IMG/VR virus record: IMGVR_UViG_3300023215_000567
Span: 1-22,218 of that record
Strand: one strand, 5' to 3'
Length of the DNA stretch: 22,218 nt
Source: a virus
The notes beneath the pieces are model-generated. The model searched no databases. It was not told the origin of the DNA and saw nothing but the letters and a program-made list of their open reading frames with translations. The translations under genes were made by a program, and so were the position numbers. Each line of letters opens with the position of its first letter. Within the stretch, counting starts at the first letter, position 1. Shown here piece by piece: positions 6,223 through 12,135 of the stretch.

Positions 6223-6806
6223 GGCATATCAACCCAATACCTATTTAGCTTTCTTATGTTATCCGCCTTATTTAGTAACTGTAAATTGTGCCAGCAATGC
6301 AATCCACAAACTAAATCACTTTTAAGTGGAACTACATGATCAACCTCAAACCCAAACTCTCTTGCTTTTTCAAAAACTATTTTTATCTTTTCCCTTTCAA
6401 ACCAGTCTGGTATGGCCCTTTTTTGCCTAGCTATTCTTTCGTGCCTTTTTGCTAGATAGTAATCCCTATCTCTCTCCCTTCTTGCCTTCTCTGTTATTTT
6501 CAGTCTATCCCTGTGTTTATCCCTGTAATTAATACCGTACTGTCTAATCTTATCTTTATTTATTTTTTGCCACTCTGCTACATACCTCTTTTTATCAGCA
6601 GCCTTTTCTCTGTAGTTTCTTTTCATCGCCTCAAGCCTAGCTTGCCTATTATCCTTGTAGTCCTTTGATTTTGCTATTAGAGCACAATCCCAACAATTCT
6701 TGTTAGATACAAGTCTCTTTGATACATGACCATGCTTGCAGGGTTTTCCTGTAAAGTAGTGCTTCAAACCTTTAGACTTAGCTTCCGCTCTAGATATGAC
6801 GTTCAT
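6219..6806 (-). CDS. HNH endonuclease between the terminase subunits
   Basis: 195 residues. The N-terminus has a probable zinc site (Cys23, His25/His27, Cys38, Cys41 in GKPCKHGHVS and NCWDC). A long, very basic helical linker follows (about 45-140). The C-terminus is an HNH nuclease: VDHVVPLKS (Asp156, His157), GLHCWHNLQLL (His173, Asn174) and NKADNIRKLNRYW (Asn183). GAGG with a 7-base spacing supports the start, and the end overlaps the large terminase ATG. HNH proteins next to terminases assist DNA cleavage in some cos phages, but free-standing HNH proteins are also homing endonucleases; sequence alone does not decide. Confidence 0.88.
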   Translation of the reverse strand: MNVISRAEAKSKGLKHYFTGKPCKHGHVSKRLVSNKNCWDCALIAKSKDYKDNRQARLEAMKRNYREKAADKKRYVAEWQKINKDKIRQYGINYRDKHRDRLKITEKARRERDRDYYLAKRHERIARQKRAIPDWFEREKIKIVFEKAREFGFEVDHVVPLKSDLVCGLHCWHNLQLLNKADNIRKLNRYWVDMP

Positions 6807-6846
6807 GATTTAACCTCGTTAGCAGTTAATTCGTTACTTAAATTTA

Positions 6847-6900
6847 TTGTGCCAAGCTGGGTAACGAGTCCAACCTTTCAGCCGCTAAACCTAGGCACAA
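6847..6900. other. Nested inverted repeat between small terminase and HNH genes
   Basis: TTGTGCC (6847-6853) and GGCACAA (6894-6900) are perfectly complementary. Inside them GCTG pairs with CAGC and GGT with ACC, giving a multi-helix fold of about 54 bases. There is no adjacent T tract, so it is not a standard terminator, and I see no tRNA layout. Its place right after small terminase fits a packaging (cos/pac) recognition site or an mRNA processing element; both are inference. Confidence 0.4.
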
Positions 6901-6910
6901 ACAAATTATA

Positions 6911-7303
6911 TCACTTATCAACGACCGTGTAAGTAGGTGCGCTAAGCTTTTGCCCGCCGCTTGTGATGTCGGTTTCTGTTTTGTCTTTCCAGCCAAAGTT
7001 TTTAAGTGCAAATATCGCACCCGTCGGACTGTTGTCACCGGCTAGTCTTTTCTCGTAATTCCACTCAACAAAAGTCTTAGCTCTTTTTACGGAGTCAGAA
7101 AACCCGTCATATTTCAGGTACTCATCAATAGACTGTCTTGAGCTAAAACCAAGGTAAAGAGCCAAGCCAGTCCATGTAACAGGCTCTTTATTTTCCTTGC
7201 AGTATTCTTGGTATTCTTCTACCTTTGCGTCAAACTCTTGCGGTGTATTATAAAGCCTAGGCCTACCACCTTTGTTGACTTCGGTGGTTAAATCATCCGC
7301 CAT
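6911..7303 (-). CDS. terS: Terminase small subunit (gp3-like DNA packaging protein)
   Basis: 130 residues. It recognises phage DNA for packaging and loads the large subunit. The N-terminus has the basic GGRPR turn (12-16), then a helical region with WTGLALYLGFSSRQSIDEYL (44-63) as helix-turn-helix, and ends with the family hallmark FALKNFGWKDK near 98-108. These are features of the gp3-package type small terminases. AGGTGA four bases before the ATG supports the start, and an extended -10 element lies 36 bases upstream. It leads the small terminase, HNH, large terminase set. Confidence 0.88.
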   Translation of the reverse strand: MADDLTTEVNKGGRPRLYNTPQEFDAKVEEYQEYCKENKEPVTWTGLALYLGFSSRQSIDEYLKYDGFSDSVKRAKTFVEWNYEKRLAGDNSPTGAIFALKNFGWKDKTETDITSGGQKLSAPTYTVVDK

Positions 7304-7338
7304 AAAATCACCTATAAAATAATTAAATCAATAACCGA

Positions 7339-7347
7339 ATTATACCA
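7339..7347 (-). promoter_or_regulatory. Extended -10 promoter before the small terminase
   Basis: On the minus strand TGGTATAAT is a perfect -10 (TATAAT) with the TG extension, in the 71-base gap before the small terminase. The -35 is poor, which extended -10 promoters tolerate. It would start a packaging transcript independent of the genes to the right. Confidence 0.5.
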
Positions 7348-7374
7348 CAGTTAATTATTGCAGGTTGTTTTTAC

Positions 7375-7572
7375 TTATCTTCTTGGCCACTTTGTTTTGC
7401 CGCCCTTACCTCGACTGCCACCGCGCCACTTGTTTTCCTGCTTTGGTTTTGAGTAATTAAAAACCCTTGGCATTTGACCTTCTGTTAGAGGCTCACATTG
7501 AATTAGCTCAATATCACCCTCGTTAGATACCCAACTTACTTTCACATCTCTACCAATTACCACTAAACTCAC
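7375..7572 (-). CDS. Small basic protein (65 aa)
   Basis: The start is a GTG overlapping the previous stop (GTGA), with GAGG six bases upstream. The N-terminus (MSLVVIGRDVKVSWVSNEGD) looks like a small beta domain. The C-terminal 25 residues are a flexible basic tail (KWRGGSRGKGGKTKWPRR) suited to nucleic-acid binding. Family not recognised. It is separated from the small terminase by a gap holding a promoter candidate. Confidence 0.6.
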   Translation of the reverse strand: MSLVVIGRDVKVSWVSNEGDIELIQCEPLTEGQMPRVFNYSKPKQENKWRGGSRGKGGKTKWPRR

Positions 7573-7748
7573 CTCATCACCTCGCTCATCACCCTTTCAA
7601 CTTCACTAGCTGCCAATTCTTCAATATCAACCGCCTTAGACAGACTGGTAAATATACCTGTCATTTCCGAATGGTCGTATAACTCATCAACCACATCAAT
7701 CACCATATGGCTAATAGGTACGGTTGTAAATTGGTTTGGGTATGTCAT
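7569..7748 (-). CDS. Small acidic protein (59 aa)
   Basis: It encodes MTYPNQFTTVPISHMVIDVV and so on, ending VERVMSEVMR. AGGAG with a 6-base spacing precedes the ATG, a strong ribosome binding site. It is mostly helical and acidic, with no cysteines or membrane segment. Its TGA overlaps the GTG start of the next gene. Function unknown. Confidence 0.6.
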   Translation of the reverse strand: MTYPNQFTTVPISHMVIDVVDELYDHSEMTGIFTSLSKAVDIEELAASEVERVMSEVMR

Positions 7749-7808
7749 TTCAAGCTCCTAAATCGTGATTTATATCTGAAACCTTAACGCCGTGATTAAA
7801 GTTTAAAC

Positions 7809-8069
7809 CTAGCTTTTATTTTCTCTAAGACCCTGAGCAGCTTCCATTAGCCCAATAATTTCCTCTATATCTGAAAGCACTCGTAATTTATTCATTACTA
7901 CTGAAACAGGCTGCTGGTAATTAAAGTAATAAGTAATTCCATGAATAGTATATTTAGTGTGTTCAGACCTAACGTTAAGTCTATGGTCTAAATACTGACC
8001 GTCACAATAAAACATGTCATCATCTTGCTTTCCCGCAATTATAGCCTTTAATTCATCTAAAGTTTCCAT
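7809..8069 (-). CDS. Small phage protein related in layout to the 71-aa APEGATH protein (86 aa)
   Basis: It starts METLDELKAIIAGKQDDDMF and has an aromatic centre (TIHGITYYFNYQQP) and a closing helix VLSDIEEIIGLMEAA. The opening LDELKAII and closing LSDI-x2-II patterns match the product of 1873-2088, though the APEGATH stretch is lost. GGGGAGGA lies nine bases before the ATG, which overlaps the previous stop (TAATG). Function unknown; likely a diverged paralogue. Confidence 0.65.
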   Translation of the reverse strand: METLDELKAIIAGKQDDDMFYCDGQYLDHRLNVRSEHTKYTIHGITYYFNYQQPVSVVMNKLRVLSDIEEIIGLMEAAQGLRENKS

Positions 8070-8263
8070 TATTTCAAATCCTCCCCAGTTACACCTAGAG
8101 CTTTAGCTATTGCTATGGCGTCTTGCTTGTTTAGCATTAACCATTTATCAAAAACATCAATCGTGACAGTTGATCTTAAATTCAGCTTAGCTTTTGGATT
8201 CGCTATTGAATCACTAAACTCATGCTTGGTTATGTCGAAAGGTTTTAATGTTCTTTTAATCAT
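8069..8263 (-). CDS. Small hypothetical protein (64 aa)
   Basis: It starts MIKRTLKPFDITKHEFSDSI and ends in a helix (LNKQDAIAIAKALGVTGEDL) that resembles a helix-turn-helix half or a small protein-binding motif. GAGG is nine bases before the start. It overlaps the preceding gene by eight bases and its stop overlaps the next ATG. Function unknown. Confidence 0.65.
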   Translation of the reverse strand: MIKRTLKPFDITKHEFSDSIANPKAKLNLRSTVTIDVFDKWLMLNKQDAIAIAKALGVTGEDLK

Positions 8264-8993
8264 TAATATTTACCTCAAAATTGTCTAGTAGCGCCTTTGT
8301 TCTCTCGGATATAAAACCCATTGAAAAAGCCTTGATGGACTCAGACTTTACTAAGTCCTCCTTTGCTTCTTTGTAAGCGATAAATGCATCTTTTTCGGTT
8401 TTAAATACACCGAGATTCCTAGCCTTCCCGCTAAAGCTAATTATTGCTGTGTATGGATTCTTCGTGCTTGATGAGTGAAAAACACCTATAGGCATATCCC
8501 CCCTCTTTGATTTTTGCTTATTCAAAATCCTGTTTATATCACTTGGAATTAAAATACATGTCCTTTCTGAGTACTCAAAACCACCCAACAGGTCTTTATC
8601 AACATTGTAGCAACAAGAACCTGATAGCTTATTCTCATCATACCAAATTGCGAAATTTTGGTAGTTAAGCCATGAATCACAAACCTTAATTCCAGCGCCG
8701 CCATATATTCCATATGTCGCAGATGATTCGCAATAGCATCTCTTTATAATTCCCTTCCAAGTATTGTATGATTCACAGCTAGTACGGAATAACCCCTCAC
8801 CAACAAACCCAACACCATAAACAGACGGTCTGAATTTATTTTTAACCTTTCCACTCCTGACTTTGTAAGGGTCTCTTTCATAGGTATTGTTGCTATTATC
8901 GCCACTAAAAGAGACTAAAACTTTCTTCCCTGATATTACTTTCTCAACAGTTACCGTACCACCATTTGCGCATTCATATTCTTCGTAAATCAT
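8256..8993 (-). CDS. AP2/HNH-like homing-endonuclease-family protein
   Basis: 245 residues. The middle has the conserved phage module with YNTWKGIIKRCYCES (76-90), GIYGGAGIKVCDSWLN (95-110) and QNFAIWYDEN, then VDKDLL and CILIPSDINRILNKQ in the place where AP2-HNH proteins carry their nuclease core. The end (IGVFHSSSTKNPYTAIISFS, then NLGVFKTEKDAFIAYKEA) is an AP2-type DNA-binding domain: beta strands and a helix. The catalytic His/Asn set is not clear, so it may be a degenerate nuclease acting only as a DNA-binding protein. AAGG lies six bases before the ATG. Such genes are typical mobile insertions in phage genomes. Confidence 0.75.
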   Translation of the reverse strand: MIYEEYECANGGTVTVEKVISGKKVLVSFSGDNSNNTYERDPYKVRSGKVKNKFRPSVYGVGFVGEGLFRTSCESYNTWKGIIKRCYCESSATYGIYGGAGIKVCDSWLNYQNFAIWYDENKLSGSCCYNVDKDLLGGFEYSERTCILIPSDINRILNKQKSKRGDMPIGVFHSSSTKNPYTAIISFSGKARNLGVFKTEKDAFIAYKEAKEDLVKSESIKAFSMGFISERTKALLDNFEVNIND

Positions 8994-9017
8994 AACAAAC
9001 CTTGTTTATAAGTAGTG

Positions 9018-9101
9018 TTATGTAATAATAGCAACTAAATGGCGCAATGTAAATAACCAATCAGGCGCTAATTTCAATTCTTCTTCCGTTAAATCTCTCA
9101 T
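9018..9101 (-). CDS. Very small protein (27 aa), possible APEGATH-family remnant
   Basis: MRDLTEEELKLAPDWLFTLR, then HLVAIIT and TAA. The ATG overlaps the stop of the upstream gene as ATGA, which supports translation by coupling; no clear ribosome binding site is present. The ELKLAPDW opening resembles the first helix and Ala-Pro turn of the APEGATH-type small proteins in this window, so it may be a truncated relative. Confidence 0.4.
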   Translation of the reverse strand: MRDLTEEELKLAPDWLFTLRHLVAIIT

Positions 9102-9298
9102 AACATTTGCGCCCCATAAAAACCTAAGCCAAAAGCTACCACATAAATTAAATACCACCAGCGCGAGCATGTAACCTCAACCTTCGAGGGAATACCATAT
9201 TGCTTTGCATACCCCCAGGCTAAGTTTTTATTTTTATCCTTAATGCGTATTGATCTTGGTTTACTACCAGATACGAAAGTTACTTTGTATAAATTCAT
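9098..9298 (-). CDS. Small C-terminally anchored membrane protein (66 aa)
   Basis: It starts MNLYKVTFVSGSKPRSIRIK, has a basic cytoplasmic half and ends with one membrane helix (WWYLIYVVAFGLGFYGAQML). The ATG at 9298 is chosen over the GTG just upstream because GAGG then has a 7-base spacing; it overlaps the upstream stop as TGATG. It is one of three consecutive genes for envelope-directed small proteins. Function unknown. Confidence 0.65.
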   Translation of the reverse strand: MNLYKVTFVSGSKPRSIRIKDKNKNLAWGYAKQYGIPSKVEVTCSRWWYLIYVVAFGLGFYGAQML

Positions 9299-9477
9299 CA
9301 CTTAACCTCGCAAAATAAATCAGTAAATAATACGTACTCGATATATGTTTGTGTTTCGCAGCTAGTGTAACCAGAGTTAACCGCCATAGATTGCACGAAT
9401 GAAGCCATTAAGCTCAATAAGCACCACAAAGCCAGTAAAACAAGAAAACCTTTAGTGAATTCGATTAACTTTTTCAT
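9298..9477 (-). CDS. Small membrane or exported protein (59 aa)
   Basis: It starts MKKLIEFTKGFLVLLALWCL, with a basic start and a hydrophobic helix to about residue 30, then a polar tail with two cysteines (SCETQTY, LFCEVK) that would face the periplasm. The Met at 9477 is chosen over an upstream in-frame ATG at 9504 because the latter lies inside the preceding gene and AGAG directly precedes 9477. Function unknown; superinfection exclusion or lysis control would fit such proteins but nothing proves it. Confidence 0.6.
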   Translation of the reverse strand: MKKLIEFTKGFLVLLALWCLLSLMASFVQSMAVNSGYTSCETQTYIEYVLFTDLFCEVK

Positions 9478-9479
9478 CT

Positions 9480-9779
9480 CTATTTTCCCATCGAATCCAT
9501 ACATACAGAAAATACCATGCGCTTAACGTTTGCCACATCGCCGTGCAAATCGCTAGTCATTGGTACGGCATAAGCAAGATTAATCAGCGCTTCATTTTCA
9601 ACCGTCAAAACACCGGCTTTTTTAATTGCTTTAAGTATTTCTTCTTTCTTGTGACCTTCTGAGCGCATAACCAAAGTATCGCCACCAAGGTCACTGTACT
9701 TTTTGCAGTATTCGTAAGTGTCCGCATAAGCAGACGTTGAACCGATTGTTAAGATTGTAGATAGTAGTAATTTTTTCAT
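9480..9779 (-). CDS. Exported small protein with signal peptide (99 aa)
   Basis: The N-terminus MKKLLLSTILTIGSTSAYAD is a textbook Sec signal peptide with likely cleavage after AYA (residue 19). The mature part is about 80 residues, begins DTYEYCKKYSDLGG and has a second Cys near the end (FSVCMDSMGK), so one disulphide in the periplasm is possible. AGAGAG with a 5-base spacing decides this start over the ATG at 9806. It is the first gene of the leftward transcript from the strong promoter at 9820-9848, so it is probably expressed early. Family not recognised. Confidence 0.75.
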   Translation of the reverse strand: MKKLLLSTILTIGSTSAYADTYEYCKKYSDLGGDTLVMRSEGHKKEEILKAIKKAGVLTVENEALINLAYAVPMTSDLHGDVANVKRMVFSVCMDSMGK

Positions 9780-9819
9780 TTTGACTCTCTTTGCTGTTAA
9801 CTTCATTTAAGTTGCGTTA

Positions 9820-9848
9820 AATATAATGCAGTTTTATTTTGTTGTAAA
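9820..9848 (-). promoter_or_regulatory. Strong leftward promoter from the control region
   Basis: On the minus strand TTTACA (9843-9848), exactly 17 bases, TATATT (9820-9825): both boxes match consensus at five of six positions. It lies about 40 bases before the exported-protein gene and about 50 bases from the edge of the left repeat array. Confidence 0.65.
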
Positions 9849-9897
9849 GGGTTAAATGCGATATTTTCGTTTTATTTTAAATTTATCGGTATTTGTG

Positions 9898-9955
9898 GGT
9901 ATGTTTTTACCCGTTCTGGTATGTTTTGGTATGAAATTGGTATGTTTTTGGTATG
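9898..9955 (+). repeat. Left array: five GGTATG repeats at helical spacing
   Basis: GGTATG starts at 9898, 9918, 9928, 9939 and 9950, with steps of 20, 10, 11 and 11 bases, mostly followed by TTTT. The sites therefore fall on one face of the helix, with one position skipped. A weaker GGTAT lies at 9888. The array mirrors the one at 10195-10253. Confidence 0.8.
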
Positions 9956-10194
9956 TATAAGTATATATATATATAGTATAAGTGTATGTATTTATTATTA
10001 TTATTATTATTATTATCTATCTGTGGGTATATTTTCCCATGTATTTACCATTTTTAATATTTCACATACCAATATCTGTTTTTATACCTGGCAGGTTTAT
10101 TTTTTATTTACCTATGTGCGTACGGGGCGAAAACGGCGTTTTTATACCCATTTTCATAAATAACCATATAAAACATACTGTTGCGAGCTTTTTA

Positions 10195-10253
10195 CATACC
10201 CATTTGCATACCACGGGCATACCAGCACATACCCATTGACGGCCAAATATACC
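10195..10253 (-). repeat. Right array: five CATACC/TATACC repeats, mirror of the left array
   Basis: CATACC starts at 10195, 10207, 10218 and 10228, and TATACC at 10248: steps of 12, 11, 10 and 20, the reverse of the left array. Pairing outermost with outermost and so on gives midpoints of 10075 to 10075.5 for all five pairs. The orientation is inverted relative to the left array. Confidence 0.8.
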
Positions 10254-10377
10254 CAAAACACCCTTCTTTAATCTGTTTTACCTATCAAGTATCGCTTATT
10301 AATCGGTATATTCAATTGTTATTATTAATTAATATGTGTCACCATGTACCACACAATAAATAAATAAGGTTAAACTT

Positions 10378-10602
10378 ATGGAAATCACAACAACCAGACT
10401 ATCTAACGCAAAAGTTAAGTTTAGCGACACTATGCACGCTAATGTTGACTTAGCATCTAGCAAATCGAACATGGACAAAAGCAAGGTTATACGCTCAGCT
10501 ATGCTGCTTGGCCTTGAAGAGCTTTATAGAATAAGTGATGAAAAAGGCAATTCAGAGTTAACAGCAGTTATTGCAAAGCTTGATAAATTAGCAAGGGGTT
10601 AA
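10378..10602 (+). CDS. Ribbon-helix-helix DNA-binding protein (74 aa)
   Basis: The sequence AKVKFSDTM forms the likely DNA-contacting strand, followed by helix A (HANVDLASSKSN) and helix B (KSKVIRSAMLLGLEELYRI), the pattern of CopG/Arc-type repressors. A short C-terminal helix follows. Such proteins bind as dimers, often cooperatively on repeats spaced about one helical turn, which is what lies 125-480 bases upstream; autoregulation or a role in replication or partition is a good inference. AAGG is eight bases before the ATG. It is the first gene of the rightward replication block. Confidence 0.7.
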   Translation: MEITTTRLSNAKVKFSDTMHANVDLASSKSNMDKSKVIRSAMLLGLEELYRISDEKGNSELTAVIAKLDKLARG

Positions 10603-10606
10603 GCGA

Positions 10607-12133
10607 ATGGCTCAAGATATAAATATGGAAAACATAGCTAACTTTGAGCATTTTAAAAATGGTCCTGAATCTGGCGCAATGACCCACAAGGAATACTGGC
10701 CAGAGCCTATACTTTCAGAAGATGACCGCCTCTACTCTACTATGCACTTAATTGATCACAGTAGAAACGATGCGCTAACAAGATTATCTGTAGAAGTGGC
10801 TGGCCAGGTTCAATTTCCAGAGTCTAGCGTTTTCTTGCATGGCCTTGGTTGTGTTGCTGCTGCAATGTGCAAAAGCTTTTACGTTGACTACTTTGGTGAG
10901 CTATCAACAAACTTATACATTGCCACAGCTCAACCGCCTTCAACCGGTAAAACAGGTGTGAGTAATTATTTTACATCGCCAATGCTTGCAGCTACAGAGG
11001 AATTAAACGCTGGCAATATGAAGCGCAGACGCGATATTTTACAAGATATTGAGGATGCAGAGAAAGAGCTTAAAAACAGCAATGGCCGCGAGGAAAAAAT
11101 GGATTTACGCGACACACTGGCAGAGCTTGAAGAAAAACTTTCAAAGTACCCGGTGTACCAGATGTATTTTACCGATGCTACGCCAGAGGCAATTTGTAAT
11201 GAGGCATCAAAGCAAGCTGGTATGTTTAATATTATCTCAGATGAAGCACAATCAATATTAACCAGTATCGGCCTTGCTTATGGCGACGGTAAAAAAGCAC
11301 CAAATAACGAGCCAATTCTGAAAGGCTGGGATAATGGTTATGTAAGTATGGTTCGTATCACTCGCTCTATGCCATCAATACACATTAGAGGCGGTATTGC
11401 AGTGCTAGCACAGTACGAAACAGTAAAGGCAATACTATCTATGTCTGACAGAGAAAACGGCCTTACAGAGCGTTTTTTGTTTGGTTATGAATCTCACATG
11501 CTTGGTTCACGTGACCATACAAACTTTAAACCAGTTAGCGGTGAGGCAAAGACTAATTTTTCTGAGGTTATGCGCAATATAGTGTTATCAGAAAAGACGG
11601 TTTTAAATATTACCGATGATTCAAAGAAGTTTATCTTGCAAAAGAAAAACGAGTTTGAACCTTTAATGGCTGACGGTGGCAAATACTCAAGCAATTTAAT
11701 GCGCGGCTTTTTAGGTAAGATGGATAAGCAAGTATTAAAAATTGCTGCTAGCTTACACGCCATTGATAACTTTCAAGAGTCTGTTAATAATCTAACAATT
11801 AACTATGATTGTGTATTGCGAGCATATAGCATCTATTGCGAGTTATTAAAGACATTCACAAGAACTGCTGATAGTGAAGGTTTTGGCGGTGATGAGTCTC
11901 AAATAAAGCATGTTGCTAAAACACTTTCAGGATATGTTAGCAAAGGGCGTATCGAGGTTAAATCAAGAACGCTTATAGACTCCATTAAAAAGGGCAAGGC
12001 GTTTAAGAGTCAAACCAAGGTTACTGCTCACTTTAACGACAAACTGATGCCCGAACTACAAAAAAGAAATATTTGCTGGTTTAGTGATAATAATGACGGA
12101 TTTATCAGAATAAACCCTAAAATGGCTGAGTAA
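10607..12133 (+). CDS. DUF3987 P-loop protein, probable phage replicative helicase-like ATPase
   Basis: 508 residues, typical for DUF3987. A Walker A loop lies in AQPPSTGKTGVS (108-119), a charged coiled coil covers about 125-175, and MFNIISDEAQSIL (about 206-218) is the Walker B-like strand. MSDRENGLTERFLFGYE in the middle and a C-terminal winged-helix-like segment ending FIRINPKMAE complete it. DUF3987 proteins occur in phage and plasmid replication modules and are thought to act as helicases or primase partners. AGGGG is eight bases before the ATG. The primase gene follows after two bases, supporting a joint role in fork initiation. Confidence 0.8.
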   Translation: MAQDINMENIANFEHFKNGPESGAMTHKEYWPEPILSEDDRLYSTMHLIDHSRNDALTRLSVEVAGQVQFPESSVFLHGLGCVAAAMCKSFYVDYFGELSTNLYIATAQPPSTGKTGVSNYFTSPMLAATEELNAGNMKRRRDILQDIEDAEKELKNSNGREEKMDLRDTLAELEEKLSKYPVYQMYFTDATPEAICNEASKQAGMFNIISDEAQSILTSIGLAYGDGKKAPNNEPILKGWDNGYVSMVRITRSMPSIHIRGGIAVLAQYETVKAILSMSDRENGLTERFLFGYESHMLGSRDHTNFKPVSGEAKTNFSEVMRNIVLSEKTVLNITDDSKKFILQKKNEFEPLMADGGKYSSNLMRGFLGKMDKQVLKIAASLHAIDNFQESVNNLTINYDCVLRAYSIYCELLKTFTRTADSEGFGGDESQIKHVAKTLSGYVSKGRIEVKSRTLIDSIKKGKAFKSQTKVTAHFNDKLMPELQKRNICWFSDNNDGFIRINPKMAE

Positions 12134-12135
12134 TT

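Larger units (their letters stand above)
9888..10253. other. Candidate origin, partition site or divergent control region
   Basis: The 570-base gap between the leftward (9779) and rightward (10378) genes has no credible gene; hydrophobic frames within it come from low-complexity AT tracts. It holds two mirrored GGTATG repeat arrays around an AT-rich centre with an (AT)n run at 9962-9974 and a TTA microsatellite at about 9991-10015. Near the dyad there are small palindromes: ACCTG-G-CAGGT (10086-10096) and AAAACGGCGTTTT (about 10130-10142). Further single GGTATA or TATACC sites lie at 10026, 10083 and 10143. Repeats plus an easily melted AT tract next to replication genes suggest a replication origin; mirrored sites also suit an operator or centromere bound by the adjacent ribbon-helix-helix protein. 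Confidence 0.55.

Noticed and set aside
5909-6325. Plus-strand frame of 138 codons
   Set aside because: It is the shadow of the large terminase N-terminus and HNH C-terminus, both of which have catalytic motifs in the minus frames.
6847-6900. tRNA or tRNA-like gene in the gap after small terminase
   Set aside because: There is an end-pairing stem, but no acceptor/anticodon/T-arm layout, no conserved T-loop sequence and the span is too short.
9888-10253. CRISPR array
   Set aside because: The repeated unit is only about six bases at 10-20 base spacing, reversed in the two halves; no repeat-spacer structure of CRISPR size.
9921-10363. Plus-strand frames of 60-85 codons rich in Ile, Tyr and His
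   Set aside because: They are translations of AT and TTA low-complexity DNA and of the CATACC repeats, have no ribosome binding sites and overlap the symmetric control region.
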